Part shown: positions 34,638 through 43,708 of the stretch, piece after piece
Layout of the letters: each line of letters starts with the position of its first letter
Numbering within the stretch: position 1 is the first letter of the stretch
Origin: JAMHWD01 sp035911135
GTDB lineage: Bacteria > Pseudomonadota > Alphaproteobacteria > Micavibrionales > Micavibrionaceae
NCBI GenBank assembly: GCA_035911135.1
Contig: JAMHWD010000017.1
Span: 1-64,000, forward strand
Length of the DNA: 64,000 nt
Direction of reading: 5' to 3'
The notes under the pieces: generated by a model
What the model saw: only the letters and a program-made list of their open reading frames with translations
What the model was told of the DNA's origin: nothing
The model's database searches: none
Position numbers and translations under genes: made by a program

Positions 34638-36962
34638 ATGATTAAACCTGATCAGATTCTGGATTTCCTCAAATCCGCCTCTACCCCCTTAACAAAACGC
34701 GAAATCGCGAGTGCCTTTGGCATCAAGGGCGGCGAGAACCGGATTGACCTTAAAAAAGCACTGCGCGCGCTGGAGAATGATGGCGCGATCGTCAAGCAAC
34801 CGGGCGGTGCTTATGCCCTGCCCGAAGGCCTGCCCAGCGTTGCCATCATCGAGGTCACCGATATTGATACTGATGGTGATGCTTTTGGAACGCCTGTGGA
34901 ATGGAACGAGAAGAACCAAGGCACGCCCCCGCGCATTGAAATATCCCCCGGCGGCAAGGGGCATCCGGCCTTAAAACCCGGAGACAGGGCCTTGATGTCG
35001 CTGCGGCGTGTCACAGGCAATACCTATGAAGCCAAAATCATCCGCGCCCTTGATACGGATAAGGGCCGCGTCATTGGCGTTTTGCGTATGACCAAAAGCG
35101 GCCCCGTGCTGGAGCCTTCCGATAAAAAGGCGCGGTATGATTTCCCGATCCGCGCCGGCGATGAAGGCGCGGCTAAGGACGGCGATCTGGTGGTGGGGGA
35201 GATTCAGCCCTCCCGCAATCTCCAGCATAAAAATGTCCGCATCATCGAAGTATTAGGACGGCGCGATGATCCCAAGGCGATCAGCCTGATCAGCCTGCAT
35301 GAGGCGGGGCTGCATGAAAAATTCCCCGATGCCGCGCTGAAAGATTGCGAAGGGATGAAAGTGCCGCCGCTGGATGGCCGCGAGGATATGCGTAAAATCC
35401 CCCTCGTGACGATTGACGGCGCGGATGCGCGGGATTTTGACGATGCCGTCTTTGCGGAGCCTTGCACTTTGCCCAATGGCTATCCCGGATTTCATCTGAT
35501 CGTGGCGATTGCCGATGTCAGTTTTTATGTGCGTTCCGGCTCGGCGCTTGATAAGGAAGCCCGCATTCGCGGTAATTCGACTTATTTCCCCGACCGCGTT
35601 GTGCCGATGCTGCCCGAGGCGCTCTCCAACGATCTTTGTTCCCTGCGCCCTCATGAGGACCGCGCGGCGCTGGCGGTTCATATGTGGATTGATAACTGGG
35701 GGCATCTGGTCAAACACAGATTTAAACGCGCGCTCATTCGCTCTCACGCGCGCCTGACATATGAACAAGTGCAGGCCGCCAAGGACGGGATGAAAAATGC
35801 CCTGCCCGATGATCTGGATTTTCAGGTCATTCAAAATTTATATGATGCATTTCACCTGCTGGAGAAGGCGCGCCAAAAACGCGGCGCGCTGGATCTTGAT
35901 GTACCCGAACGCCAGATCCTGATCGATAAGGCCGGGAATATGACCGGCGTGAGAAAACGCGAACGCCTTGATGCCCATAAATTGATTGAAGAATTTATGA
36001 TTTTGGCCAATGTCGCCGCGGCGCAAGGGCTGGAGAATGCCGATACGCCTTGCGTTTACCGCATTCATGACCGCCCCTCGATGGATAAATTAGAAGCCGT
36101 GCGGGAATTTATCGAAAGCTTCGGGCTCTCTCTGCCGCGTGGCCAGACGATTAAATCGGCGCAGATTAACGCGCTCCTCCACCGCGCATCCGAGATGCCC
36201 TATTCGCCGCTCATCTCACAGGTCATTTTGCGTACGCAAAGTCAGGCCGTCTATAGCCCCAAGAATATCGGCCATTTCGGTCTGGCGCTGGAGAAATACG
36301 CGCATTTCACATCGCCCATCCGCCGCTATGCCGATTTGCTGGTGCATCGCGGCCTCGTGCGCGCCTTTGGCCTTGGCGCGGGCGGGCTTACGGAGGAAGA
36401 AGAAGTCCAGCTTGAAGGCATCTCCAGCGATATCTCCGGCGCGGAGCGCAAATCCATGGAGGCCGAGCGCGGCGCGGTTGACCGCTTCACCGCCGCCTTT
36501 CTCTCCGGCCATGTCGGGGCAGAATTTACAGGGCGCATATCGGGCGTCACGCGCTTTGGATTATTCGTCACGCTGGATGAAAGCGGCGCCGATGGCCTTG
36601 TGCCCATGAAATCAATGAATGATGATTTCTACGTCCATGACGAACATGCCCATGCGCTGGTGGGCCGCAGGAAGGGCAAGATCTATCGTTTGGGCGCGGG
36701 CGTGCATGTACGCCTGAAGGAAGCCGATGGCCTGACAGGCTCAACATTGCTGGAGCTTACCGGGCCCAGCCTCAAAGGCGCGGACATCCCCGGCATGGCC
36801 CGGCCCAAGGCCCATCATAGCGGCGGCGAAAGGTCGGAAAAGCGCAGAAACAAAGGTGAAAGGCAGAAAGGCCCCAGAAAAAACTTGAATATTAGGGAAA
36901 ATAATGGTACAAATAATGGCGCGAATAAAGGGTCTAAAAAACGCCCGCCGCGCAAGCGTTGA
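34638..36962 (+). CDS. rnr: Ribonuclease R
   Basis: The 774-residue 3'-5' exoribonuclease degrades structured RNA. It has an N-terminal winged helix (T-P-L-T-K-R-E-I-A-S-A-F), cold-shock domains, the RNB catalytic domain with T-I-D-G-A-D-A-R-D-F-D-D-A near residue 262 and A-I-A-D-V-S-F-Y-V-R-S-G-S, a second block P-I-R-R-Y-A-D-L-L-V-H-R near 562, an S1 domain (about 635-710) and a basic Lys/Arg-rich tail. All expected catalytic acids are present. It follows topA, as in many alphaproteobacteria, and is followed 42 bases later by a divergent paralogue. Confidence 0.95.
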   Translation: MIKPDQILDFLKSASTPLTKREIASAFGIKGGENRIDLKKALRALENDGAIVKQPGGAYALPEGLPSVAIIEVTDIDTDGDAFGTPVEWNEKNQGTPPRIEISPGGKGHPALKPGDRALMSLRRVTGNTYEAKIIRALDTDKGRVIGVLRMTKSGPVLEPSDKKARYDFPIRAGDEGAAKDGDLVVGEIQPSRNLQHKNVRIIEVLGRRDDPKAISLISLHEAGLHEKFPDAALKDCEGMKVPPLDGREDMRKIPLVTIDGADARDFDDAVFAEPCTLPNGYPGFHLIVAIADVSFYVRSGSALDKEARIRGNSTYFPDRVVPMLPEALSNDLCSLRPHEDRAALAVHMWIDNWGHLVKHRFKRALIRSHARLTYEQVQAAKDGMKNALPDDLDFQVIQNLYDAFHLLEKARQKRGALDLDVPERQILIDKAGNMTGVRKRERLDAHKLIEEFMILANVAAAQGLENADTPCVYRIHDRPSMDKLEAVREFIESFGLSLPRGQTIKSAQINALLHRASEMPYSPLISQVILRTQSQAVYSPKNIGHFGLALEKYAHFTSPIRRYADLLVHRGLVRAFGLGAGGLTEEEEVQLEGISSDISGAERKSMEAERGAVDRFTAAFLSGHVGAEFTGRISGVTRFGLFVTLDESGADGLVPMKSMNDDFYVHDEHAHALVGRRKGKIYRLGAGVHVRLKEADGLTGSTLLELTGPSLKGADIPGMARPKAHHSGGERSEKRRNKGERQKGPRKNLNIRENNGTNNGANKGSKKRPPRKR

Positions 36963-37004
36963 TTGCCATCACACCTGATTACAAGCGAGGGTTAGAATAT
37001 TCTC

Positions 37005-39671
37005 ATGGCCAAACCGACAGGACATAGACTGGCCTGCAGCCCTGAGAATATTGTCGATATGCTGGCATTCTCGCCCAAGCCACTATCCTTACAGGAATTA
37101 CAGCACAGCTTTGGCCTGAAGAACCCGGAATTACCAACTATATTGCTGCCGGCTATCCAAAAGCTGATAGAGCGGGATCCCGCCCCCATCATGCAAACAG
37201 GCGGAAAATACAAAGCCACGCCCGAGGCCAAAGCCTCGCCCCTTATGGTTGTGCGGCTTGGCCAGAGAAATTCAGATGGCACGTATTCCCTCGACCCCGT
37301 CAACTGGGCCAAAGGCCGTTCAGCGCAGCCTTTCAGATTATTTGCGCGTGATGTCAGAAATTTTGATCTCGACCCCGGACAAAAACTTTTGGTCCGCATC
37401 AAGGCACGGCGTCCCAAAAGCGCGGACAAGCCCTATTACACATGCGCTCTCCTGCAAAAACTGGAACCGGATGCGCCAGCCAGAATTACAGGAACATTCC
37501 AGCAAAGCGGCGGAAAAAGATTTTTCAAACCAGATAATCCCGCCATTCATCACAGCTTTGTGATAGCCAGTGCACAAAAATCGGTCTTTCGCGATGGCGA
37601 TCCTGTGTTTGCTCGCCTTCGTGAAGATTTTGATCAGGCGCATCCGGCCGTAGATATTGAAGGGCTCATCTGGAGCCCGGACCAACCTGCGACAAAGCTC
37701 CGCACGCATATCCTGACCAAGGCCGGCAAACGGCTATCCTTCCCGCTGGATGTCGAAAAAACCGCGCGGCGTCATGCGGAATCTGTGAGCACCAAAGGCC
37801 ATACCGACCGCAGGGACATCCATTTCGTCACAATAGATGGACAAGAAGCCCGCGATTTTGACGATGCGGTATATGCCGAACCCGATGAATCGCCTGATAA
37901 TGAAGGCGGCAGCGTCATTTATATCGCCAGCTCGCATTCCGCCCTGTTTCTGCCCGTGGGGTCGCCCATGGATAAAATGGCGCTGCAGGAGCCTTTTTCG
38001 ATTTACACGAATGACGAGGAAGCCGTCCATATGCAAGCCAAATGCGTGGCCGAAAATTATGCATCCCTGAAAGAGAACGAGATACGGCCCGCCATTGTCC
38101 TTCGCGCACGCATCAGCGCCGATGGGCATGTAATCGAAAGCGCATTCGAGCGTCAGACCATCAAAGTCCGTCACCGCATGACCTATGACCGCACTGATCA
38201 GGCCATGGCCTTTAACCCGCCCTACACCCAGCACCAGCAAAGACTGGTGCAGAACCTGCAAGCCGCCTATATCAGCCTGAAGGCACGGCATGAAAGGCGG
38301 CAGGATCTGAAATTCACTGATAACAAAACCTATCCAAGCTTCGATGAAGAAGGACATATCACAGGATTCAGATCGGAAATCGACAGCCCTGCCCGTGATC
38401 TGATCCGTAAATTTATGAATCTTTACAATGAGCAATTGGGAGCCGTTCTCTACGCAGCTGATATCCCCTTTGTCTCCCGTTATCAGGAAGCGCCCGATAC
38501 GGATCTTGTGCGATCGACCAGAAAAAAACTGGCCTATCTGGGCATTGAAAGCCCCGATCATGATCACTGGACCACAGAAGAGATGAATGAAATTATCGCC
38601 AGCGCCAAAAGCGATCCGTTCCTCTCAGAAAATGCCGAATGGTATTTGCTGCGGACTTTAAAACCTGCTGAAAACGCGCTTTCCAAGCCCGGTCATTATA
38701 GCCTTGCCCTTGAAACACCCGTTGCCTGGGGCACCAGCAGCGAACGGCGCTATTCCGATGTCATCAACCAGCGCGCCCTGGGTCGCGCGCAAGGCTGGTA
38801 CGCGGGGCCACTGGTTAGCGGCGAGGAATCTGGCGGAATGAGCCGCGCCATTGATATGATGAACTATGCCGAAGGCGAGGCTGATAAAATTCAGCGCAAC
38901 GCACTTTACGCGCAGGCCATCGCCCATATCAAGCGCCATGAAGGCAAAACCGTTCCGGCCTTTATCGTCAATGTATCGGAAAATGCAGGCCTTATCCTCA
39001 AAATAGAGGACTGTCCCTTAAGCTTTAATATCCCGATCAGCGCCATGCATAAAGGCAGCTATATCCGCAGCAGCGATCGCCGCAGCATCTATAATGAACA
39101 AAAACAGATCAAATACACGGCCGGAGAATGGATTGACGTGCGCGTGGATCATGCCGATCCGGTGAATGCCGTTATCAATCTGGCCATCCCCGGCGCCCGT
39201 AATCATGAAACCAAAGTCCGCGCCAAGCCCGCACGCGCCGATATAAAAGCCAAACACTCATCGCCGGGGATCTCCAGCGGCCAGGGGACCCGCATGATCG
39301 AACAGGCCGAGATTATCGCCGCCTCGACACGGGATGGCCTGACGCTGCGATTTACCGCTGGCGGCAAATCGCAGGATGTGCAATGGCCCATATCACAGAT
39401 GCCCAAAGGGTCTTATCAGATGCGCGGTCAGGATCTGTATCTCTTCCCGCAAAAGGAGCGCCCTTCCAAGTTGTTTGCCATTGGCGAGAGCTTGCACATG
39501 CAGATTTTCAAAACAAAGAGTGGCAAGATCACCATTAATAATTATGTAAATAATTATACACCCCCCACTAGAGCCGCCCGGAAGGAAATCTCCTTGCGAG
39601 GCCTTGAATCCTTGAGCGCGCACCCTCTTCTGGGCCAATTGGAGCCGCCTCAAGACAATTTGTCTCTTTAA
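37005..39671 (+). CDS. Divergent RNase R paralogue (RNB-domain protein)
   Basis: The 888-residue protein starts with a winged-helix region like RNase R (P-L-S-L-Q-E-L-Q-H-S-F-G-L) and has R-D-I-H-F-V-T-I-D-G-Q-E-A-R-D-F-D-D-A-V-Y near residue 270, keeping all four metal-binding Asp (about 278, 284, 286, 287). Beyond this the conserved I-A-D-V-S-x-Y-V segment is replaced by I-A-S-S-H-S-A-L-F, and the N-x-L-C-S-L-x-P block by Y-A-S-L-K-E-N-E. E-R-R-Y-S-D-V-I-N-Q-R matches the later R-R-Y-A-D-L block. The C-terminus has two S1/OB-like segments. It probably arose from the adjacent rnr. Activity is uncertain. Confidence 0.75.
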   Translation: MAKPTGHRLACSPENIVDMLAFSPKPLSLQELQHSFGLKNPELPTILLPAIQKLIERDPAPIMQTGGKYKATPEAKASPLMVVRLGQRNSDGTYSLDPVNWAKGRSAQPFRLFARDVRNFDLDPGQKLLVRIKARRPKSADKPYYTCALLQKLEPDAPARITGTFQQSGGKRFFKPDNPAIHHSFVIASAQKSVFRDGDPVFARLREDFDQAHPAVDIEGLIWSPDQPATKLRTHILTKAGKRLSFPLDVEKTARRHAESVSTKGHTDRRDIHFVTIDGQEARDFDDAVYAEPDESPDNEGGSVIYIASSHSALFLPVGSPMDKMALQEPFSIYTNDEEAVHMQAKCVAENYASLKENEIRPAIVLRARISADGHVIESAFERQTIKVRHRMTYDRTDQAMAFNPPYTQHQQRLVQNLQAAYISLKARHERRQDLKFTDNKTYPSFDEEGHITGFRSEIDSPARDLIRKFMNLYNEQLGAVLYAADIPFVSRYQEAPDTDLVRSTRKKLAYLGIESPDHDHWTTEEMNEIIASAKSDPFLSENAEWYLLRTLKPAENALSKPGHYSLALETPVAWGTSSERRYSDVINQRALGRAQGWYAGPLVSGEESGGMSRAIDMMNYAEGEADKIQRNALYAQAIAHIKRHEGKTVPAFIVNVSENAGLILKIEDCPLSFNIPISAMHKGSYIRSSDRRSIYNEQKQIKYTAGEWIDVRVDHADPVNAVINLAIPGARNHETKVRAKPARADIKAKHSSPGISSGQGTRMIEQAEIIAASTRDGLTLRFTAGGKSQDVQWPISQMPKGSYQMRGQDLYLFPQKERPSKLFAIGESLHMQIFKTKSGKITINNYVNNYTPPTRAARKEISLRGLESLSAHPLLGQLEPPQDNLSL

Positions 39672-39736
39672 TTCTTGACAAACCTAGCCTGATCCACCAT
39701 AAATCGTGCCTTATTATCAGAATTTGGAGATATACC

Positions 39737-39937
39737 ATGGCAAAGGCAACCAATGTAAAAGTCAGGCTCGAAAGCGAAGCTGGCACAGGTTACCGTTATT
39801 ACGCAGTTCGCAGCACGCGCGCGGAATACAAAATCAAGAAGAAGAAATACGACCCTTGGGCTGTTAACGAAAAGACAGGCAAGAAGGGCGCGCATGTTTT
39901 CTTTGTCGAAAAGAAAATGCCCCCATCCAAGAAATAA
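39737..39937 (+). CDS. rpmG: Ribosomal protein bL33
   Basis: The 66-residue protein begins M-A-K-A-T-N-V-K-V-R-L-E-S-E-A-G-T-G-Y and has the bL33 core K-K-K-Y-D-P. It is a large-subunit ribosomal protein. It is about ten residues longer than the usual 55-residue form and ends in a Lys-rich tail K-K-M-P-P-S-K-K. Zinc-ribbon Cys are absent, as in the zinc-independent form. A purine-rich TTTGGAGAT precedes the ATG. Position between rnr and pleD is conserved in related genomes. Confidence 0.93.
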   Translation: MAKATNVKVRLESEAGTGYRYYAVRSTRAEYKIKKKKYDPWAVNEKTGKKGAHVFFVEKKMPPSKK

Positions 39938-39962
39938 GAACCTTTATCTGGTTCGCAAAATC

Positions 39963-39991
39963 AAAAGCGCCTCATCAGGAGGCGCTTTTTT
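39963..39991. terminator. Bidirectional rho-independent terminator between rpmG and pleD
   Basis: AAAAGCGCCTC, loop ATCA, GAGGCGCTTTTTT forms a strong stem with an A run on one side and a T run on the other, so it can work for rpmG on the plus strand and pleD on the minus strand. The pleD stop codon at 39990-39992 overlaps its last bases. Confidence 0.88.
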
Positions 39992-41426
39992 ATTCTTCCA
40001 GCTCTGGCCGGCCGCGCGCATGATAATCACTGGGGTTCAAACGTCCAACCCCTTCAAAGACGCAACAATTACGCCCGTTATTTTTTGCCTCATAAAGACA
40101 GATATCAGCACGCTTTAGAACATCTGCCGGCCCCGGGCTGTCTTCTCCGCTAATTAACGTCCCGCCTATGGATGTGGTAATTTTCATCTGATCGCCATTG
40201 GCATTATATATAAATGGATCCTTTTCAATATCCTGACGCAAACGCTCGGCCACCATATAAGCACGATCCTCCGATATATCCGGCAGTACAGCTACAAATT
40301 CTTCGCCGCCCAGACGCGCCACAAGATCAAAACTACGCAGGCCACGCTTCAAACGCTCTGCGAATATTTTCAAAACAGCATCCCCCGCCTCATGCGTATA
40401 GGTATCATTGACCTGCTTGAAATGATCAATATCAATCACCAGCACAGCCATCATCTTGCTTTGCTCTGTGTTCTTCACCAGCAATTTTTGCAGGTGAACC
40501 TCCAGATAGCGCCGGTTATAAAGCCCCGTCAAACCATCGGTCAGCGCCATAGAAAGACTGATTTCATAAGTGGCGCGCAAACGATCCTGAAAGCGCTTTT
40601 TGCGAAGCTGAGTACGCACACGCGCCATCAATTCATTACGGTCAATCGGACGCATGATATAATCATGTGCGCCGATTTCCAATCCATGCGCCACGCGCTT
40701 CATATCATGATCCTCAGCCGCCATGATAATCGGCACAAGGCGCGTTTTTTCATTAGACCTTAAATGCGAACACAGACGCAAACCATCCTCATGATCCATG
40801 CTCAGACTGACGATAATCAGATCAAAATCATGATCCCGTATGCTCTCCATAGCTTTGTGACCGGCATCAACCGCCACCACATGATGCATATCGCGGCCCA
40901 AAACTTCACGCATCTTGCGTAGCTCAAATTCCTTATCCTCAACAATGAGAATATTGGCACGCTCATGCGGCTCAGACAGCAAAAGATTGGCATTTTCATT
41001 AACAACGCCAAGCTGGCTGGCTGTGCGCTCGCGCACGCGCCATTCATCCAGCGCCATCTTCAAACGCACCAGTGAACGCACTCGGCTCATCAAGGCAATA
41101 TCGTTAATAGGCTTGCTCAGGAAATCATCAGCGCCGGCCTCAAGACCGCGCACGCGGTCTGCAGAATCAGTCAGTGCCGTTACCATCACCACAGGAATAT
41201 GCGCCAATGCCGGATCATGCTTGATACGGTTGCAAACCTCAAATCCGTCCATGCCCGGCATCATGACATCCAAAAGGATAATATCCGGGCTTTTTTCGCG
41301 GGCCTTGTCCAGAGCTTCCTTGCCGCTGGTGGCCGTAACGACATCGTAATACTCGCTTGTAAGCTTCGCTTCCAGAAGCTTTACATTGGGCAGAATATCA
41401 TCAACGACCAAAACTCTGGCTGACAT
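39990..41426 (-). CDS. pleD: PleD-type diguanylate cyclase (REC-REC-GGDEF)
   Basis: The 478-residue protein makes cyclic di-GMP. The first receiver domain (5-120) carries the phospho-acceptor in I-I-L-L-D-V-M-M-P-G near residue 53. The second (about 155-275) has V-S-L-S-M in place of the acceptor Asp, as in the adaptor receiver of PleD. The GGDEF domain (310-470) has G-G-E-E-F and an upstream R-S-F-D inhibitory-site RxxD, so feedback control is likely. It follows divK by 18 bases; in Caulobacter the same pair drives the swarmer-to-stalked switch. Confidence 0.95.
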   Translation of the reverse strand: MSARVLVVDDILPNVKLLEAKLTSEYYDVVTATSGKEALDKAREKSPDIILLDVMMPGMDGFEVCNRIKHDPALAHIPVVMVTALTDSADRVRGLEAGADDFLSKPINDIALMSRVRSLVRLKMALDEWRVRERTASQLGVVNENANLLLSEPHERANILIVEDKEFELRKMREVLGRDMHHVVAVDAGHKAMESIRDHDFDLIIVSLSMDHEDGLRLCSHLRSNEKTRLVPIIMAAEDHDMKRVAHGLEIGAHDYIMRPIDRNELMARVRTQLRKKRFQDRLRATYEISLSMALTDGLTGLYNRRYLEVHLQKLLVKNTEQSKMMAVLVIDIDHFKQVNDTYTHEAGDAVLKIFAERLKRGLRSFDLVARLGGEEFVAVLPDISEDRAYMVAERLRQDIEKDPFIYNANGDQMKITTSIGGTLISGEDSPGPADVLKRADICLYEAKNNGRNCCVFEGVGRLNPSDYHARGRPELEE

Positions 41427-41444
41427 TATTCAGGCGTCCCCTTT

Positions 41445-41816
41445 TTAGCCGTTTTTCAGATATTTCCGGATCACGTCCAGAAAACCAGTGACTGAAATCG
41501 GTTTTGAAATGTAATCCTCACAGCCGCCTTCGCGAATTTTCTGCTCATCGCCCTTCATGGCAAAGGCCGTAACCGCAATAACGGGAATGGATTTCAGCCC
41601 ATCATCATTTTTCAGCATCCGCGTCACTTCCAGACCGGAAACCTCGGGAAGCTGTATATCCATGAGAATAAGATCAGGCCGGTGCTCGCGCGCAAGATCC
41701 ATGACATCGCGCCCATCACGCGTCTCGACCGTATCAATTCCATGTGCCTCCAACAGGTCATGGAAAAGTTTCATATTCAACTCGTTGTCCTCAACGATCA
41801 GAACCTTATGCGCCAC
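41445..41816 (-). CDS. divK: DivK-type single-domain response regulator
   Basis: The 123-residue receiver has E-D-N-E near residue 10, the acceptor Asp in L-I-L-M-D-I-Q-L-P-E-V-S-G near 53 and Lys in S-K-P-I-S near 105. Sequence and position just upstream of pleD match DivK, which in alphaproteobacteria controls the CckA-ChpT-CtrA pathway through DivL. This is the best support for CtrA-based regulation in the organism. No output domain. Confidence 0.92.
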   Translation of the reverse strand: MAHKVLIVEDNELNMKLFHDLLEAHGIDTVETRDGRDVMDLAREHRPDLILMDIQLPEVSGLEVTRMLKNDDGLKSIPVIAVTAFAMKGDEQKIREGGCEDYISKPISVTGFLDVIRKYLKNG

Positions 41817-41918
41817 TTGTATTATTCCCTCTTATGATATTCTTTATGATGTTGGTGATATTGAATGAAATGAAATGTTCCCGCCCATCAAGTCTAGCCC
41901 CTATACCTTGCCAAAAAC

Positions 41919-42893
41919 TTAATTTTTATCTTTAACCTTGCCGCCAGAAGAACCTGAAACCCCGCAGCTTCCCTTCATTTTATCCAATGCGACTAGTTTC
42001 TGCGAGACCGAAAAATCATGATAATCTATTGTCATATCGCTAATGACGCCGTTTTCATGAAAAATAATAGACATTTCATAGTCAGATGTCGCCTCAGGCT
42101 TGCTCAAAGGGAAAAATGCCAGCCGAACATTCCAGGCCGGTGATGATTGCAGGATCTCACTCATTGGCGTTACAGGGCCCATCACAGCCGAAACGGGGAT
42201 TTTCTTGCCGATAAAGGCATTGATCTCAACGGGCCCCTCCTCATCGCTGCCATCAAAAATAACGGTGGTAAAAAACTTCTTTCCGGCTTTAATGGCATCC
42301 AAAACGGCCAGCGTATGCCCCATGGGAAACATCGAACCGGCCGGAAGGCTATAAGAAAGCCCTTCGGGGATGGAATAGCGAGCCTCACCCTTGTTTTCAT
42401 CATCAAGATCGGCCTGACCGCGCAATTCTTCAAATACGTCACCGTCACGCTTGCGTTGAGAAGTAAAGCTCAAGGATTTCTTATCAAAGCTTTCATAGGT
42501 CGAAAATTCACTGGCAATTTCCATCGGCGGGCTATCGGCATATTCATAGCGCAGTTTAAAGCGATGATTTGTGATCCAGGCCTCGCAGCTTGGTTGCCAC
42601 TCATAAAACATCTGGCCGCCAATATTGATGATCTGCGATCCGCTTTTGCTGCCGGCCAGCTTGATATCATAGAGCGCGCGGTGCGGCAAAAACCCGGCCT
42701 TGACGGCGGTATCATCGGCAGATGCCCGGGCGATGGAAGATTTTTCCTCCGTACTGACCTGCGTCTCCTGGGCATGGGCCGGCGATGTCTCGGCAGCCTT
42801 GCGGAGAGCCGCCTTAAAACCGACAAACGCGCCGCCAGCGGCCAAAGAGGCCACAAAAATAATAATGATGATCTTACGCATTGCTGGGGACAT
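41919..42893 (-). CDS. eipB: EipB-family (DUF1849) periplasmic envelope-integrity protein
   Basis: The 324-residue protein has an N-terminal membrane/signal segment (about 6-25), then H-R-A-L-Y-D-I-K-L near 72, M-F-Y-E-W-Q-P-S-C-E-A-W near 98, D-G-S-D-E-E-G-P near 216, and S-D-Y-E-M-S-I-I-F-H-E-N-G-V-I-S-D-M near 275, ending K-G-S-C. These are the DUF1849 marks, including two widely spaced Cys that form a disulfide in Brucella EipB. EipB keeps the cell envelope intact in alphaproteobacteria. The extended N-terminal linker (about 26-70) is longer than usual. Confidence 0.85.
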   Translation of the reverse strand: MSPAMRKIIIIIFVASLAAGGAFVGFKAALRKAAETSPAHAQETQVSTEEKSSIARASADDTAVKAGFLPHRALYDIKLAGSKSGSQIINIGGQMFYEWQPSCEAWITNHRFKLRYEYADSPPMEIASEFSTYESFDKKSLSFTSQRKRDGDVFEELRGQADLDDENKGEARYSIPEGLSYSLPAGSMFPMGHTLAVLDAIKAGKKFFTTVIFDGSDEEGPVEINAFIGKKIPVSAVMGPVTPMSEILQSSPAWNVRLAFFPLSKPEATSDYEMSIIFHENGVISDMTIDYHDFSVSQKLVALDKMKGSCGVSGSSGGKVKDKN

Positions 42894-42909
42894 ATCGATA
42901 TAAAAGGCT

Positions 42910-43059
42910 TTAGGCCATAAGCGGCTTGATTAGCATATCATCATAGCCTAAAGCGCCGCCAAGGCCAAGGCCGCCTATGGACAGGGCATGGGCAAAATTT
43001 TCTTCCCTTTTCAGGGCAATATTACCCGCAAGATTTGAAGGCAAGCCTGATAATCGCAT
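42910..43059 (-). CDS. Possible small gene upstream of eipB (49 residues)
   Basis: A frame starting at ATG 43059 encodes about 49 residues ending G-G-L-G-L-G-G-A-L-G-Y-D-D-M-L-I-K-P-L-M-A. Its composition looks coding-like, and it lies 16 bases before the eipB start on the same strand. No ribosome-binding site is clear and no homologue is recognised. It may be a real small protein, a remnant, or chance. Confidence 0.25.
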   Translation of the reverse strand: MRLSGLPSNLAGNIALKREENFAHALSIGGLGLGGALGYDDMLIKPLMA

Positions 43060-43174
43060 CACAAAAATTAACTTAAAGCATTGAATATAAACGATTTTGC
43101 AAAATGGCATAGAATTCGCATGGAACGAATACAGGAATGATGACGTTTGATAACAATAAAGGGTAGCTATAGAA

Positions 43175-43507
43175 ATGACCAGCGACACAGTACACGATAA
43201 CCAATTGCAATGGAAAGCCCGCCTGGGCAAAGCCCCAGCCTTTACAGCGCGCCCGGCGCCTCAGGCTCCTGCCGAGAATGGCCTTGAATTGACACGCATG
43301 CAGAATTTTCTGGATGGGCGTCAGGATATTTTTGATGTGCTGGAAAATCACGCCGCCAATTCACAGATGAAAATCCGCATTCCCAACAAACGCTATGATT
43401 CCGGAGAGGATGACCTAAGCCAGAGCAGTCTGTTTCGCTCTCTCTGGACGAAGCTTCGCAGCCAGATGAATGAGTTGGGAAGCGATTTTTCCAACATCCG
43501 CGATTAA
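43175..43507 (+). CDS. Protein of unknown function (110 residues)
   Basis: The 110-residue soluble protein begins M-T-S-D-T-V-H-D-N-Q-L-Q-W-K-A-R-L-G-K and contains an Ala/Pro linker and an F-L-D-G-R-Q-D-I-F-D-V-L-E-N-H segment; no family recognised. GGG about 10 bases before the ATG could serve ribosome binding. It has its own promoter region of about 115 bases and is followed by a strong terminator, so it forms a monocistronic unit. Confidence 0.6.
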   Translation: MTSDTVHDNQLQWKARLGKAPAFTARPAPQAPAENGLELTRMQNFLDGRQDIFDVLENHAANSQMKIRIPNKRYDSGEDDLSQSSLFRSLWTKLRSQMNELGSDFSNIRD

Positions 43508-43568
43508 ATTACTTTTTGCCTGCCGCCCTGACCCCAACCCGTAACCCCCAAGGCAGGCAAACCCCCAA

Positions 43569-43614
43569 GTCCGGCTCTGCGCCCGATCTCAAGGCGCGAG
43601 CCGGACATTTTTTT
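43569..43614 (+). terminator. Rho-independent terminator after the 43175 gene
   Basis: GTCCGGCTC (43569-43577) pairs perfectly with GAGCCGGAC (43598-43606), followed by ATTTTTTTC. The 20-base loop is large. A second stem lies just upstream: TTGCCTGCC near 43515-43523 pairs with GGCAGGCAA near 43551-43559. Together they make an unusual pair of hairpins in the 200-base gap before the next gene. Confidence 0.75.
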
Positions 43615-43708
43615 CTTATATATTAAGGCCATAGTGATAATTTTGACTTTTTCGCAGCGCAGGAATACCATAACCTCATTCCGTTGCAACTATTTATGAG
43701 GTTATAAA

